IMG/VR virus record: IMGVR_UViG_3300046777_002866
Span: 1 to 25,132 of that record
Reading direction: 5' to 3' (one strand)
Source: a virus
Length of the DNA: 25,132 nt
In this document: one piece after another, positions 8,801 to 17,125 of the stretch
Layout: the number at the start of each line of letters is the position of its first letter
How positions within the stretch are numbered: position 1 is the stretch's first letter
Position numbers and translations under genes: made by a program
Notes under the pieces: model-generated
Database searches by the model: none
The model's input: only the letters and a program-made list of their open reading frames with translations
Told to the model about the DNA's origin: nothing

Positions 8801-9222
8801 CGATTGTTGCAACATAAACTGTACCAGCTAAACCAGTGTCTGTGTCAGGAGTAAACTTAGTTCCATCAAATTTTAGAACTTGGTTAGTAGTGGCTCCATT
8901 TGTGCTAATCTCAACTCCGTTAATAAATAAAGTTGAGACATTTGCCTGAGTAGTCTGTATGGTGGATGGAAGACTTAGTGTGTAAACTCCAGAAGTTGTG
9001 TTGGATGTTACAGAAATTTGATTTGCAGTACCAACAACATTGGATATTAAATTAATTCCGTATTACAGCGTTGGCTGTTTTATTCTTGTAGAATAACTTA
9101 CCATCAACAACGTTGATTGCTAATTCGCCTTCAGCCAAAGAGCTTGGTACAACACCAGTTTCGTCTGATCTTCTTATTAAGAGCGTATTATTTACCGCAA
9201 ATTTAGATCCGCTATAAGCCAT
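5823..9222 (-). CDS. Giant modular tail fibre (about 1132 aa), needs +1 recoding at CGGA
   Basis: The gene starts at ATG 9222 behind an AGAGGTAG ribosome site. The first 54 codons form a typical fibre N-terminus (MAYSGSKFAVNNTLLIRRSD ... AEGELAINVVDGKLFYKN). It then hits CGG-AAT-TAA. A +1 shift at CGGA (9057-9060) gives INLISNVVGTANQISV, then one copy of the HNLGTRDVVVVA/VRWEAT beta unit, a GDV...NGSAW unit, and continues unbroken through 1077 further codons to the TAA at 5823. The later part has two copies of a TITSGxDTLxIxGGTGL / FTVDAQGRLTAA module, two copies of the LTVTGNLTVQGNTTTLNTET module, and a unique C-terminus (SFSKTAYRTAKYLIQVTQGSKYTSSEVLLAHDG), which looks like a fibre tip domain. 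A shorter start at TTG 8423 is not credible, because the sequence upstream of it is clearly fibre protein in the same frame. Confidence 0.85.
6609..6920 (-). repeat. Intragenic fibre module repeat, copy B1
   Basis: About 310 bases encoding LTVTGNLTVQGNTTTLNTETL ... VERGTSTNVEIRWNETSDKW and the preceding TANEVEVSA segment. It is clearly similar at DNA level to 7612-7930 in the same gene (for example both share TTTCGTTCCAACG and GAAGTACCGCG on the plus strand). Weaker protein-level copies lie near 2300-2510, 10790-10990 and 14590-14890. Confidence 0.75.
7205..7519 (-). repeat. Intragenic fibre module repeat, copy A2
   Basis: About 105 codons, SFGVGGDSG ... GGTGLSSVASNTDTITINLD ... FTVDAQGRLTAAS ... 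ASQVSDF. This matches 8003-8319 in the same gene almost residue for residue, and 14925-15195 in the 472-residue fibre. Confidence 0.75.
7612..7930 (-). repeat. Intragenic fibre module repeat, copy B2
   Basis: The second copy of the LTVTGNLTVQGNTTTLNTETL module in this gene, the partner of 6609-6920. Long identical stretches at DNA level make in-gene recombination plausible. Confidence 0.75.
8003..8319 (-). repeat. Intragenic fibre module repeat, copy A1
   Basis: The partner of 7205-7519: SFEVAGDSG ... GGTGLTSVTSNTDTITINLD ... FTVDAQGRLTAAS ... ASQVSDF. The alternation A-B-A-B in the gene shows that one A+B block was duplicated as a unit. Confidence 0.75.
9057..9060 (-). other. CGGA +1 recoding site 2
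   Basis: In-frame context GCT-GTA-ATA-CGG-AAT-TAA. The zero-frame stop follows after one codon. Reading CGGA as one unit joins a standard 54-residue fibre N-terminus to 1077 codons of fibre. The upstream and downstream frames do not overlap at any other plausible point, because the shift must fall before the TAA. Confidence 0.88.
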
Positions 9223-9264
9223 TAGCTACCTCTTTTTTATTAAACTAGTTCCTATTCTATAGTA

Positions 9265-9292
9265 ATGATACCATAATTATTAAATAGGTCAA
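9265..9292 (-). promoter_or_regulatory. Possible sigma70-like promoter for the giant fibre gene
   Basis: On the minus strand TTGACC (9287-9292) and TATCAT (9265-9270) are separated by 16 bases, in the 84-base gap upstream of the gene starting at 9222. The match is fair only. A nearby TTACTATAGA also recurs upstream of the prohead protease gene. Confidence 0.3.
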
Positions 9293-9306
9293 AATAAAAA
9301 ATATCT

Positions 9307-9534
9307 TTACCACTTACCAAGTGGACAGGTAGCATTTTGTAGTTTAACTTTCATTTTCATGAAACAGCCACATTCTTTACATTGATGAGTAACCGGCAGC
9401 AGTCTATCACAATCCAGGCATGTATTATACCTAGACTCGGATTCTTCATCTGAAGATTGTGGCGCATTGGGATTTAACATGTCCCATGGTCGTGTTTCGC
9501 CTAACTTAGTTTTATACTCTTTCCAAGCGCTCAT
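9307..9534 (-). CDS. Small zinc-binding (Cys-rich) phage protein
   Basis: A 75-residue protein with cysteines C39-x2-C42, C52-x2-C55-x-C57 and C70, in the arrangement NTCLDCD ... QCKECGCFMKMKVKL ... ATCPLGKW. This pattern, ending in CPLGKW or similar, is widespread as a small zinc-ribbon-like protein in aquatic and other myophage genomes, where the function is not settled. Its start overlaps the stop of the upstream DGEV/GWTY gene (ATGA, 9531-9534), so the two are translationally coupled. Confidence 0.85.
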   Translation of the reverse strand: MSAWKEYKTKLGETRPWDMLNPNAPQSSDEESESRYNTCLDCDRLLPVTHQCKECGCFMKMKVKLQNATCPLGKW

Positions 9535-9761
9535 GCTGGCGGGCTATAAACGCCATCCGAATATGTCCAACCAATATAGTGTGGGCCAATCAACGGATCA
9601 ACCATTCTATCTACGTCTGCTTGTGGGACTTCGACAACAATTGGATTAGAGCGAAGTGCGGCAATTGCTTGTTCAGCTCTATAGTCGTATCCGTGAAGCC
9701 ATGCTACTTCACCATCAACAATAAAAGCAAAGACTGTTGGTTTGGGGGTTTCTTCTGACAT
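9531..9761 (-). CDS. Small DGEV/GWTY protein, paralogue of the one at 23913-24140
   Basis: A 76-residue protein: FAFIVDGEVAWLH, then E-x-AIAALRSNPIVVEVP, then HYIGWTYSDGVYSPP. The protein at 23913-24140 has the same three blocks (FAYVIDGEVGHLH, AVAAMKSDPKVIEVP, GFGWTYVDGQFVPP). Both copies lie directly after a Cys-rich fibre-end gene. The GWTYDG-type ending is common in small phage tail-associated proteins. The function is unknown; a fibre-related accessory or minor structural role is inferred from its fixed neighbour. Confidence 0.8.
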   Translation of the reverse strand: MSEETPKPTVFAFIVDGEVAWLHGYDYRAEQAIAALRSNPIVVEVPQADVDRMVDPLIGPHYIGWTYSDGVYSPPA

Positions 9762-9770
9762 TATATCTCC

Positions 9771-10296
9771 TTATACTGATGGGCAACAACTACTTGCCAC
9801 AGTTGAACTTACGCAAAAACTACTACATGTTGCGTAATATACTATACCACAGTTATCGGTACATGATTGCTGACTGTATGAATAGCAGTCCAAATTATAA
9901 ATACGACAGCCTGTTGTACAGCCTGGCATACCACAACCAATTACGTTACCAGCGCAGGCTGTAGCACCAGTAAACGTAGCAGTTCCGCAGGGTGGAGTGC
10001 AACCAGCTGGAGCACAAAAAGATGGTGGAAAGTATGGAGGGAAATAAGGTGGGAAGAATGGACTATAAATAGTGTAATCAATTGCAGTATTTAAAATTGA
10101 AACAGTTGTATCCGTGATTGCAGATACTAACTGGTTTTCAAGGCTTGGATTGTCGGTGTTGACTGTAGATACAGTTCCTACTCTAAATCCAGCATTAGTT
10201 ATTGTTGTATTGGCATTTGATGCGGTGGTTCCGTGAGCTTATAGCTGGCTTGCTATTGCGCCTTGATCCACCCGAGCTACCTGCTGGAATTGTCAT
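9771..10296 (-). CDS. Phe-Pro-Pro and Cys-rich fibre-end protein, needs +1 recoding at CGGA
   Basis: Starts at ATG 10296, four bases after the stop of the 1260-residue fibre. After 21 codons (MTIPAGSSGGSRRNSKPAIS and one Ser) comes CGG, and the zero frame ends 12 codons later. A +1 shift at CGGA (10230-10233) gives GTTASNANTTITNAGFRVGT and continues to TAA at 9771, for about 174 residues. The middle has a short SPFFPPYFPPYFPPSF run. The last 80 residues hold 14 cysteines, including GCGMPGCTTGCRIY. That block resembles the Cys-rich end of the tail protein at 24180-25132 (CNGPGCWDGCRYN). The N-terminal half is paralogous to the protein at 1550-1952. Disulphide or metal cross-linking at a fibre tip is inferred. 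Confidence 0.82.
10230..10233 (-). other. CGGA +1 recoding site 3
   Basis: In-frame context ATA-AGC-TCA-CGG-AAC-CAC. It is homologous in position to site 1: the surrounding leader sequences have diverged strongly, yet CGGAAC and the need for a +1 shift are kept in both. The zero-frame stop lies 12 codons on. Confidence 0.85.
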
Positions 10297-10300
10297 AAAA

Positions 10301-13300
10301 TTAAACCTTCAAGTCTCCTAATACAATCCACTGATTTGTATTAATCTTTACCATTGTAGCAGATGACCATTGGGCACGAAGGTTGGCTGTATTTGCCGTG
10401 CCTTGTGGAGTGCAGTTTACTGTAACTCCGGATGCCCCTACAATTTGAAGAGCTCCCGTTCCAATTTGAACAACATCAATTCTGTCTCCAATTGTAAATG
10501 GAACTGAGGAGTTTGCTGGTATCGAAAGCGTCATTCCTGTTGAAGCATTCATCGTGATTAATTTGCCAAGGTCTCCAATAACTAGTGTGTAAGGAGTCGA
10601 TGTCTGAGCGTTGAGTTGTGATCTGAATCCAGCTCTTGCAGGACCTTCTTGAAGAATAGTTGGACCCACTGAGTTAGCAGCAACTGTAGCTGCTTCTCCA
10701 GTGTAGTTGGTGGCAGAAAGAACTTGTGTGCCTGCTATTTTAATAACTTTACCAGAAGCTAAATCTATATCTTCTGATGAAGTCCAAGATGATGTTGAGT
10801 TGTTCCAAGTTATTGATTTATTTGTAGAACCAATTAAAGTTATTCCGCCACCGTCTGCAGCAGCGTTAGTCGTTACTGATCCTAAAACAATATTTTTGTC
10901 TTCAACTGTCAGCGTTTCAGTGTTTAGGGTTACAGTGTTTCCTTCAACTACTAAGTTGCCGCTTACCGTTAGGTCACCAGATATTGTTGGGTTAACCGTA
11001 CTTACCCAAGCTGATCCATTGTAAACTAAAACACTATTAGCAGAAGCACCAGTTGCAGACACATCGCCAACATCATCAAGGGTATTAATCTGAGGTATGT
11101 TTGCGTTTATCCAATTCGATCCATCCCACTTTAAGAATTGATCTGGTGTTGCGCCAGTTATTGCAACATCGCCTAAATCAGTTATGGAAGCTGTTCCTAG
11201 TGCTGTAGTATGGTCAAGAGCATTGTGTCTCGTCGTATTTAAGTATTGAGTGTGATCATCGTCTCCAAGACCACTCATTGAGCCATGATCTGAAACTGGC
11301 GTAGTTGGTATTGCGCTACCTGAAGAAACTATTCTTCTAAGATCCCAGATACTTGTAAAGGCAGTTTTTGGAGTATTTGTATAATTATTGGATGTGTAAT
11401 AAATTATCTTATAAAGTGGTCTAAATTCAAATATTGGGAAACCATCTAGATTAAGATCTTCCCAAACTGCGTCTTCTGCTAAGTTAGTTGAACTGTAACT
11501 ATTTTGACCCAAAATACAAATTATTGGTTCATTTAAATTATTAGTTGCAATAATCCAAGAAATACCCCATCTGTTATTATCAATATCTGTAGTGGTCCAA
11601 GACCCACCAGTGTATTGGTTGTATTTAGCTCTTGCATTATACTTAAGTGGGAATTGAGTTGCAGTATCTTTTATCCAACCACCATTAGACCCGCTATGAT
11701 AGTAAACTGGTATGTACGCTCCATTTTCTAATCTTTGCTCCCAAGTATTAGATGTTGGAGTTGCTGAGTGAGATATGTCTACTTGCAAATCTTCGTCAAA
11801 AAATGTTCCACCAGCAAAACTTATTTGAGCATCTGTGTTGAGCGTTCCATCGCCAATCAAAGTATAGCCTGTGGCACCAAGACCAGATGCTATCGCCGCG
11901 CCACGTGTACGGTGCAAGTATTCGTGAGTCGCCCAGTCCATGGTAATTCCATGGCGTTCGTCTGCAAAGAATACTGCTTCAGCAACTGTTGAGTTCCAGT
12001 ATATATATGCAACTGGAGCTTCATTTTCTAAATCAAAGAACGAAGTCTTGTAGCTTAAAGTTCCACTTGAATTATAATAAACATAATATATTCCAGTAGT
12101 GTTTGGTATTTCTACATATTCGTTTGCTGATTTTACAAATCTTTTACCAGCACACCAGATAACATGGCTTGTCGCAGAATTTGGTCCACCTGGCTGTATG
12201 TAGAATCTGCGGTTATTATTATTAAAAGATATTTGACTGTCATCTTTATTTTCATGACCAGTTGGCTCATTTGTTGGCAAGGTGCTATTAACCCAAGCTG
12301 ATCCATTATATTGAAGAAATTCACCATTAGCTGCAGAGGTAATTGTTACATCTGAAACATCATTGATGTTATTAACTTCGCTTATAGCTGCGCCAATCCA
12401 AGCTGATCCATTATATTTAAGGAAATGACCATTAGTAGCTGAGTTAGTACCTTGTACATCTGCCAAATCATTAAGATACATAGCGTGTGAAACCCAGTAA
12501 GATCCATCTCTAAAAAGAACATCTCCTGATGAAGCACTTCCGGTTATAACATCTGGTAATTGATCAAGAGAAGATATAACTATCGATGCTGTAGAAACGT
12601 CACCAAATACCAATACTTTTGCTGATCCAGAAGCAGGGGGTGTTTCAAAATAAACTTTAATCTGAGTACTACTAAAAACTTCCCAAAGGACATTGACTAC
12701 TTCAAAATTATTACTTTCATTTTTTTTCATTACAACTACAAATGGTTCATCTGTGCTAAGTCCATGCGTAACTGTAAAGGTAAGATCTGAACCATTGCCA
12801 ACTATTTCTGTGTATTGCACTCCAGTTGGTATAGTTAAATCCAAAGCTGATTTGGCTACCCATGTATTTGTATTGCCATCAAATGCTAATAACTGTCCAT
12901 TACCCGCTAAAGCAACGTTGACATCGGTTAAATTATCTAATGCAATGTTAGCGGAAATTGTTGGAGTTGCTCCTTCGCCAGAGTTATTGGTTACGGTTAT
13001 TCCAGTTCCAGCTACCAATGATGAAACATAATTTCCAGTTGTATCGGTGCTAAGATCGATTTGATCATTGACCCACGCTGAACCATTGTACTTAAGATAG
13101 CTATTAGCTAAAGAGGTATTAATAGTTACATCTGATAAATTGTCTACACCAAATAAAGCTAATTGGTTATTGGTATATATAGTTGCATTACTGTACGCCG
13201 TTGCAGCTTTTGTAGATGCATCAGTTGCAGCATTTGATTCTGCTGCTGAAGCTGCACCGTATGCATCGTAAGTGTTTGTGGTAACTGCAATTGTTGGTTG

Positions 13301-14083
13301 AGCTTGCTCACCAGAATTATTGGTGAGGGTTATACCAGTTCCAGCAATTAGTGATGCAACGTAATTTCCTGTTGTGTCGGTACCAAGTGCCACTGAGTTT
13401 GCAGTGACATATGCGTTTAACGTTACGTTTGCGCCGCCGTCAATTAAAACATTTCCTTCAAGATCTCCACCTAAAGTAATTTTTCTAGGAGTTGTCCATC
13501 CAGCTGATGTTCCACTGATGTTCATGGCACCAGTTGCTGGGAGGCTTATGACAATGTTTCCGGTTGTTGAAGTTACATCTATTTCATTTGGTGTGCCAGT
13601 AATGCTGTTGACAAATGTAGGCTTATTGAGAATATTATCCCAATCTATTTTGGCTGCAAGTTCTCCAATTGATCCAGAAAATACTTCTGATGTATTTGTA
13701 GCGTCTGGAATAAAAGTAAATTTTCCAGATGAATCATCAAATCCAAAAAATCCAACTTTAGCAGCTGGTGTAGCTAATGAGCTATCATACCAACGGAATT
13801 CAATACCACGGTCTTTATTATCGTCAACTGTTGGTGTAGTATTTCCACCAAGTGTAATGATTGGATCTTTTATTGTAGTTACAGTTGACTCAATTACAGT
13901 TGTATTTCCTAGTACAGTTATATTATTAACTGTTAGATTTTCTTCAGTTGTAATCGATGTACTTGATTCTTGTAACAAGTTTAGCGAAGAGTTAACTAAG
14001 TTGCCATCACTATCTACATAGTAGAATATTCTGTTAATTGGATCAAGTGCTATTTGTCCTTGGGTAATACTTGGTGTTGCCAC
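10301..14083 (-). CDS. Very large modular tail fibre (1260 aa)
   Basis: The longest uninterrupted gene. The N-terminus (MATPSITQGQIALDPINRIF, then YYVDSDGNLV) is followed by LTVNNITVLGNTTV, fibre beta units, several L(D/S)DV...FLKYNGSAWV units and one YTEIVGNGSDLTFTVTHGL beta unit. At about residues 610-920 lies a distinct domain with no repeats (RRFYIQPGGP, YVYYNSSGTLSYKT, ADERHGITMDWATHEYLHRT, then WGISWIIATNN). The ADERHG...TH-x-YLH motif occurs in other phage fibre proteins as I recall; it may be a receptor-binding or structural domain. The C-terminus (YTLVIGDLGKLITMN ... QWSSATMVKINTNQWIVLGD) parallels that of the fibre at 1954-3882. It contains no in-frame CGG codon in 1260 codons. Confidence 0.88.
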   Translation of the reverse strand: MATPSITQGQIALDPINRIFYYVDSDGNLVNSSLNLLQESSTSITTEENLTVNNITVLGNTTVIESTVTTIKDPIITLGGNTTPTVDDNKDRGIEFRWYDSSLATPAAKVGFFGFDDSSGKFTFIPDATNTSEVFSGSIGELAAKIDWDNILNKPTFVNSITGTPNEIDVTSTTGNIVISLPATGAMNISGTSAGWTTPRKITLGGDLEGNVLIDGGANVTLNAYVTANSVALGTDTTGNYVASLIAGTGITLTNNSGEQAQPTIAVTTNTYDAYGAASAAESNAATDASTKAATAYSNATIYTNNQLALFGVDNLSDVTINTSLANSYLKYNGSAWVNDQIDLSTDTTGNYVSSLVAGTGITVTNNSGEGATPTISANIALDNLTDVNVALAGNGQLLAFDGNTNTWVAKSALDLTIPTGVQYTEIVGNGSDLTFTVTHGLSTDEPFVVVMKKNESNNFEVVNVLWEVFSSTQIKVYFETPPASGSAKVLVFGDVSTASIVISSLDQLPDVITGSASSGDVLFRDGSYWVSHAMYLNDLADVQGTNSATNGHFLKYNGSAWIGAAISEVNNINDVSDVTITSAANGEFLQYNGSAWVNSTLPTNEPTGHENKDDSQISFNNNNRRFYIQPGGPNSATSHVIWCAGKRFVKSANEYVEIPNTTGIYYVYYNSSGTLSYKTSFFDLENEAPVAYIYWNSTVAEAVFFADERHGITMDWATHEYLHRTRGAAIASGLGATGYTLIGDGTLNTDAQISFAGGTFFDEDLQVDISHSATPTSNTWEQRLENGAYIPVYYHSGSNGGWIKDTATQFPLKYNARAKYNQYTGGSWTTTDIDNNRWGISWIIATNNLNEPIICILGQNSYSSTNLAEDAVWEDLNLDGFPIFEFRPLYKIIYYTSNNYTNTPKTAFTSIWDLRRIVSSGSAIPTTPVSDHGSMSGLGDDDHTQYLNTTRHNALDHTTALGTASITDLGDVAITGATPDQFLKWDGSNWINANIPQINTLDDVGDVSATGASANSVLVYNGSAWVSTVNPTISGDLTVSGNLVVEGNTVTLNTETLTVEDKNIVLGSVTTNAAADGGGITLIGSTNKSITWNNSTSSWTSSEDIDLASGKVIKIAGTQVLSATNYTGEAATVAANSVGPTILQEGPARAGFRSQLNAQTSTPYTLVIGDLGKLITMNASTGMTLSIPANSSVPFTIGDRIDVVQIGTGALQIVGASGVTVNCTPQGTANTANLRAQWSSATMVKINTNQWIVLGDLKV

Positions 14084-14103
14084 TATAAAACCTTTCTTTT
14101 TAT

Positions 14104-15522
14104 TTAGAAGGTTCCACCATCAAATGTGATACCATCGAATGTTGTCAAGTTAGAAATAGATCCACCTGTAATTGTAACGTTGTTTGAATTTTGTGTTGCA
14201 ATAGTTCCAACACCAATAGTCGTTCTCGCTGCTGCGGCATCTGCGTCATCTACCAAGCTTCTACCAAATGTGGTAAATGTGGCTAGTTCTGCAGTGTTTG
14301 CTCCTGTAAAATATGGCAACTTGTCAGCTGCTGAAGTAAGGCCAGCTATTGCTGCAAGTTCTGGATCATAAGCTTGAACGTCAGTTCCTATAGCTAGACC
14401 CAAGTTAGTTCTAGCTCCTGATGCATTTGTTGCACCAGTGCCGCCGTATGCAATGGCTATTGTTCCTGCGCTCCAGGTGCCTGAGGTGACATTGCCTACT
14501 GAAGTTAGACTTGAGTTTACTACACTTGATGCTAATGTTGTATTTGATAATACTTCAAATGTTCCTATTTTTAGGACTTTTCCAGCAGCTAAATCTAAAT
14601 GTTCAGATGATGTCCAAGAATCTGTTGCATCTACCCAATTAAGAGTTTTATTTGTTGAACCAAGGATTGTAATGCCAGCGCCATCAGCAGATACATCTGA
14701 TGGTGAAGCAACGTTTGAAAGAACAATATTTTTATCTTCAACAACTAATGTTGCCGTGTTAAGGGTTGTTGTATTACCTTGAACAATCAGGTCGCCAGTT
14801 ACTGTAAGGTTATTTGGAATTGTTACGTTAGCTGGGAGACTTAATGTTACAGCTCCAACTCCAGAGTTTGAAACTGCTATTTCATTTGATGTACCTGTCA
14901 AACCAGTAACAAGATTTGTTCCCCTATCGCTAATTTGTGAAGCAGTTACCGATATTGCAGTATTGCCTGCGGCTGTTAAGCGACCTTGAGCGTCAACTGT
15001 GAATGTTCCAACAGTTCCTGCGCCACCGTATGAACCAGCCGTCACTGTCGTGTTGTCAAGATTTAGTGTAATGGTGTCAGTTGCACCTGCAACAGAACTT
15101 AGTCCAGTGCCACCAGAAATTGTTAAAGTGTCGGTGCCTGAAGTGATTGTTTGACTTGATCCAGAATCGCCTGAAACTGTAAATGATGTTGCCACGTTTG
15201 CAACAATATTGCTAACGTTAGCTACCTGTTGGTCAACATAAAGCTTTGTTGACGCGTGTGTGTTGGCTGTTGGTGCTGGGACAATAACAGCTCCAGAAAA
15301 CGTTTTATTTCCAGTCAGTGTTTGTGAAGTGCTAAGTGATACGAATGCACCAATACCACCAATAGCTGGAATATTATTTGCATTCCCGTTACCATCATCT
15401 CCAAAACCGTAGTAAAGGGTGTTGTCGGCTTCGTTAAATGCTAACTCTGCGTTTTTTAAAGAGCTTGGTGCTCCAGGAGCGCCACTGGCTACTCTTCTTT
15501 TAATTCTTAAAATATTAGACAT
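14104..15522 (-). CDS. Modular tail fibre protein (472 aa)
   Basis: The N-terminus IKRRVASGAPGAPSSLKNAE with LAFNEADNTLYYGFG is a widespread phage fibre N-terminal module. After KTFSGAVIVP ... ASTKLYVDQQV comes one A-type repeat (SFTVSGDSG ... GGTGLSSVAG ... FTVDAQGRLTAAG), one LTVTGDLIVQGNTTTLNTAT module, then WSAGTIAIAYGGTGATNASG, the AYGGTGAT motif common in fibres of Gram-negative phages. It ends ITGGSISNLTTFDGITFDGG. Its start abuts the stop of the preceding gene with no gap. Confidence 0.85.
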   Translation of the reverse strand: MSNILRIKRRVASGAPGAPSSLKNAELAFNEADNTLYYGFGDDGNGNANNIPAIGGIGAFVSLSTSQTLTGNKTFSGAVIVPAPTANTHASTKLYVDQQVANVSNIVANVATSFTVSGDSGSSQTITSGTDTLTISGGTGLSSVAGATDTITLNLDNTTVTAGSYGGAGTVGTFTVDAQGRLTAAGNTAISVTASQISDRGTNLVTGLTGTSNEIAVSNSGVGAVTLSLPANVTIPNNLTVTGDLIVQGNTTTLNTATLVVEDKNIVLSNVASPSDVSADGAGITILGSTNKTLNWVDATDSWTSSEHLDLAAGKVLKIGTFEVLSNTTLASSVVNSSLTSVGNVTSGTWSAGTIAIAYGGTGATNASGARTNLGLAIGTDVQAYDPELAAIAGLTSAADKLPYFTGANTAELATFTTFGRSLVDDADAAAARTTIGVGTIATQNSNNVTITGGSISNLTTFDGITFDGGTF

Positions 15523-15861
15523 TTAAAAATTTCCTCCATCAACAAGATCTGACTCTGCATAATTGACCCATTGAGATCCGTTGTAACGTAAAATTTGCCC
15601 ACTAGCAGCTGAGTTAATAGTAACATCAGTCAAACCATTTAAAACTGATTGAGTTGAAATATTTGTTTCAGCTGCAATTATTCTATCTTTAACTGTCAAG
15701 TGTGATCCTGCCGGATTCAGCCCTATAACTGTCTGCAAGGCCTCTACGGCATCATTGATGTCCGTATGCTGTTGATGGTGAGGAACAGTTGTAGAATCAA
15801 GTCTATCGGTTGAGTTTGGATTGACAAAGTTATCTAAAGATGCTGGGTATTGAGTAGCCAT
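15523..15861 (-). CDS. Small fibre or baseplate-linked protein
   Basis: A 112-residue protein. MATQYPASLDNFVNPNSTDR, then TTVPHHQQHTDINDAVEALQ, is an N-terminal module seen at the start of many long phage fibres and here stands alone. It ends with one NGLTDVTINSAASGQILRYN unit like those in the big fibres. It may be an adaptor for the fibre encoded next, or an N-terminal piece split from it. Confidence 0.75.
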   Translation of the reverse strand: MATQYPASLDNFVNPNSTDRLDSTTVPHHQQHTDINDAVEALQTVIGLNPAGSHLTVKDRIIAAETNISTQSVLNGLTDVTINSAASGQILRYNGSQWVNYAESDLVDGGNF

Positions 15862-15868
15862 ATTTTTC

Positions 15869-16279
15869 CTATAATGATAGTATTTTACTAACTGTGTTAC
15901 TCCAAATAATAGTAATTGAAGAACTAGAATTAGTACCGTTGTATGGTAAACCTGCTGAAGAATCTATATAAAAAAACAATCTTGAATTAGCATCAGTGCT
16001 ACCTACCTGATAGCAGATGATTGCATCGAAGTAAGAGCCGTCGTGCATGACTGTTAAATCACTTGCGTCTAACACGCCATTACTGACTGTTATTCCGCTG
16101 ATGTTTCCAGTTCTTGTTTTTATAGCTAATGCTGGAATATTAGAAACAAATTCGTCGTTTACTGCATTAATGGAATACAGACTTTTGTCGACTAGCAACA
16201 GTGCGTATTGGGAAGCTGAGGTGTTTATTAATCCTGTTAAAAGGCCGGTTTTAGCTTTGCCATAAACTAAATTGGCCAT
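15869..16279 (-). CDS. Small virion-associated protein
   Basis: A 136-residue protein: LVYGKAKTGLLTGLINTSAS, then YALLLVDKSLYSINAVNDEF, then LFFYIDSSAGLPYNGTNSSS. The layout (short helix, ...DKSLYS..., YID-x-x-x-GLP) matches small structural proteins found near tail genes in many tailed phages. The exact role is unknown. It is packed tightly between its neighbours, with three- and seven-base gaps. Confidence 0.7.
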   Translation of the reverse strand: MANLVYGKAKTGLLTGLINTSASQYALLLVDKSLYSINAVNDEFVSNIPALAIKTRTGNISGITVSNGVLDASDLTVMHDGSYFDAIICYQVGSTDANSRLFFYIDSSAGLPYNGTNSSSSITIIWSNTVSKILSL

Positions 16280-16281
16280 TT

Positions 16282-17067
16282 TTAAACACCAACATCTTTA
16301 GATATTATAATCCTATACTTGTATCCACTTTCAAAATATTCCTTGTCTTCAGTGTAATATGCGGGAGTTGCGTCAGACAGTGACGGGAAGTCAATAAATA
16401 CTTCTGGCTTCCATGAATGTAATTGAACTAAGGTAGATATATTTTCCCATCTTGATGGTGTTCTTTGTATCTTTTTTCTTTGGCATTTAAAGTAAGTGTT
16501 GTTTAAGTAGTTTGATGCCGGTCTTGCGTTGAATACTACTACTGCTCTTCCTAAATTAAAATCATTTCCTAAATAAAAATCTCCATTTACTGGGTATACT
16601 TCAGAAACAAAGAACTCAGGGTTTTTAGCAAGTATCTGAATGCTTGTATAGGCGTCTGTTCTTACTGACTTGTCTTCAACCAAAATCTCTGTAACGTCTG
16701 GGGCTCTAACTGAAGAAAATGATGACGGAGTTGCGTCATCGCCCTTCCAGATAAATGAAACCTGCTCTTCATCAATTGATTCATTGACGGCATCAAGAAA
16801 ATTGACTAGTCTAATTAAATATTCTTGGTCAGACGCAAGTTCTACTTGGTCATCCCAGTAAAGTCTTAATGTTCTTGAAATTTGATTATAATCTACTAAA
16901 GTTTGAATGCTTGCAAATGGATTTGAAACAACAGATGGTGTTGCAGAATTTGTTTGAACAATAAAGTTTTCATTTTTTAAACTACTAATTTTAATTGTTT
17001 TTCCAAACTTAATTACCACCATGTTGACATCAATGGCAACTACGCTGTCTATTAAGGGAAGTGACAC
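16282..17067 (-). CDS. Putative virion structural protein
   Basis: A 261-residue protein with a GTG start behind an AAGGAG ribosome site. It is beta-rich by eye (IDSVVAIDVNMVVIKFGKTI, then LRLYWDDQVEL-type segments) with no motif I can name. It is the first gene after the hairpin that closes the head module, so it opens the tail/fibre part and may be a neck, adaptor or tail protein. I see no coiled coil or membrane segment. Confidence 0.65.
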   Translation of the reverse strand: MSLPLIDSVVAIDVNMVVIKFGKTIKISSLKNENFIVQTNSATPSVVSNPFASIQTLVDYNQISRTLRLYWDDQVELASDQEYLIRLVNFLDAVNESIDEEQVSFIWKGDDATPSSFSSVRAPDVTEILVEDKSVRTDAYTSIQILAKNPEFFVSEVYPVNGDFYLGNDFNLGRAVVVFNARPASNYLNNTYFKCQRKKIQRTPSRWENISTLVQLHSWKPEVFIDFPSLSDATPAYYTEDKEYFESGYKYRIIISKDVGV

Positions 17068-17125
17068 AATATTCTCCTTGTGAAAAAACTAATTAATTAG
17101 TAACGAACTTTAGCCATAAAAGCAA

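Noticed and set aside
5823-9222. Diversity-generating retroelement target
   Set aside because: The repeats are whole modules rather than template/variable pairs with adenine-specific changes, and no reverse transcriptase gene is present in the window.
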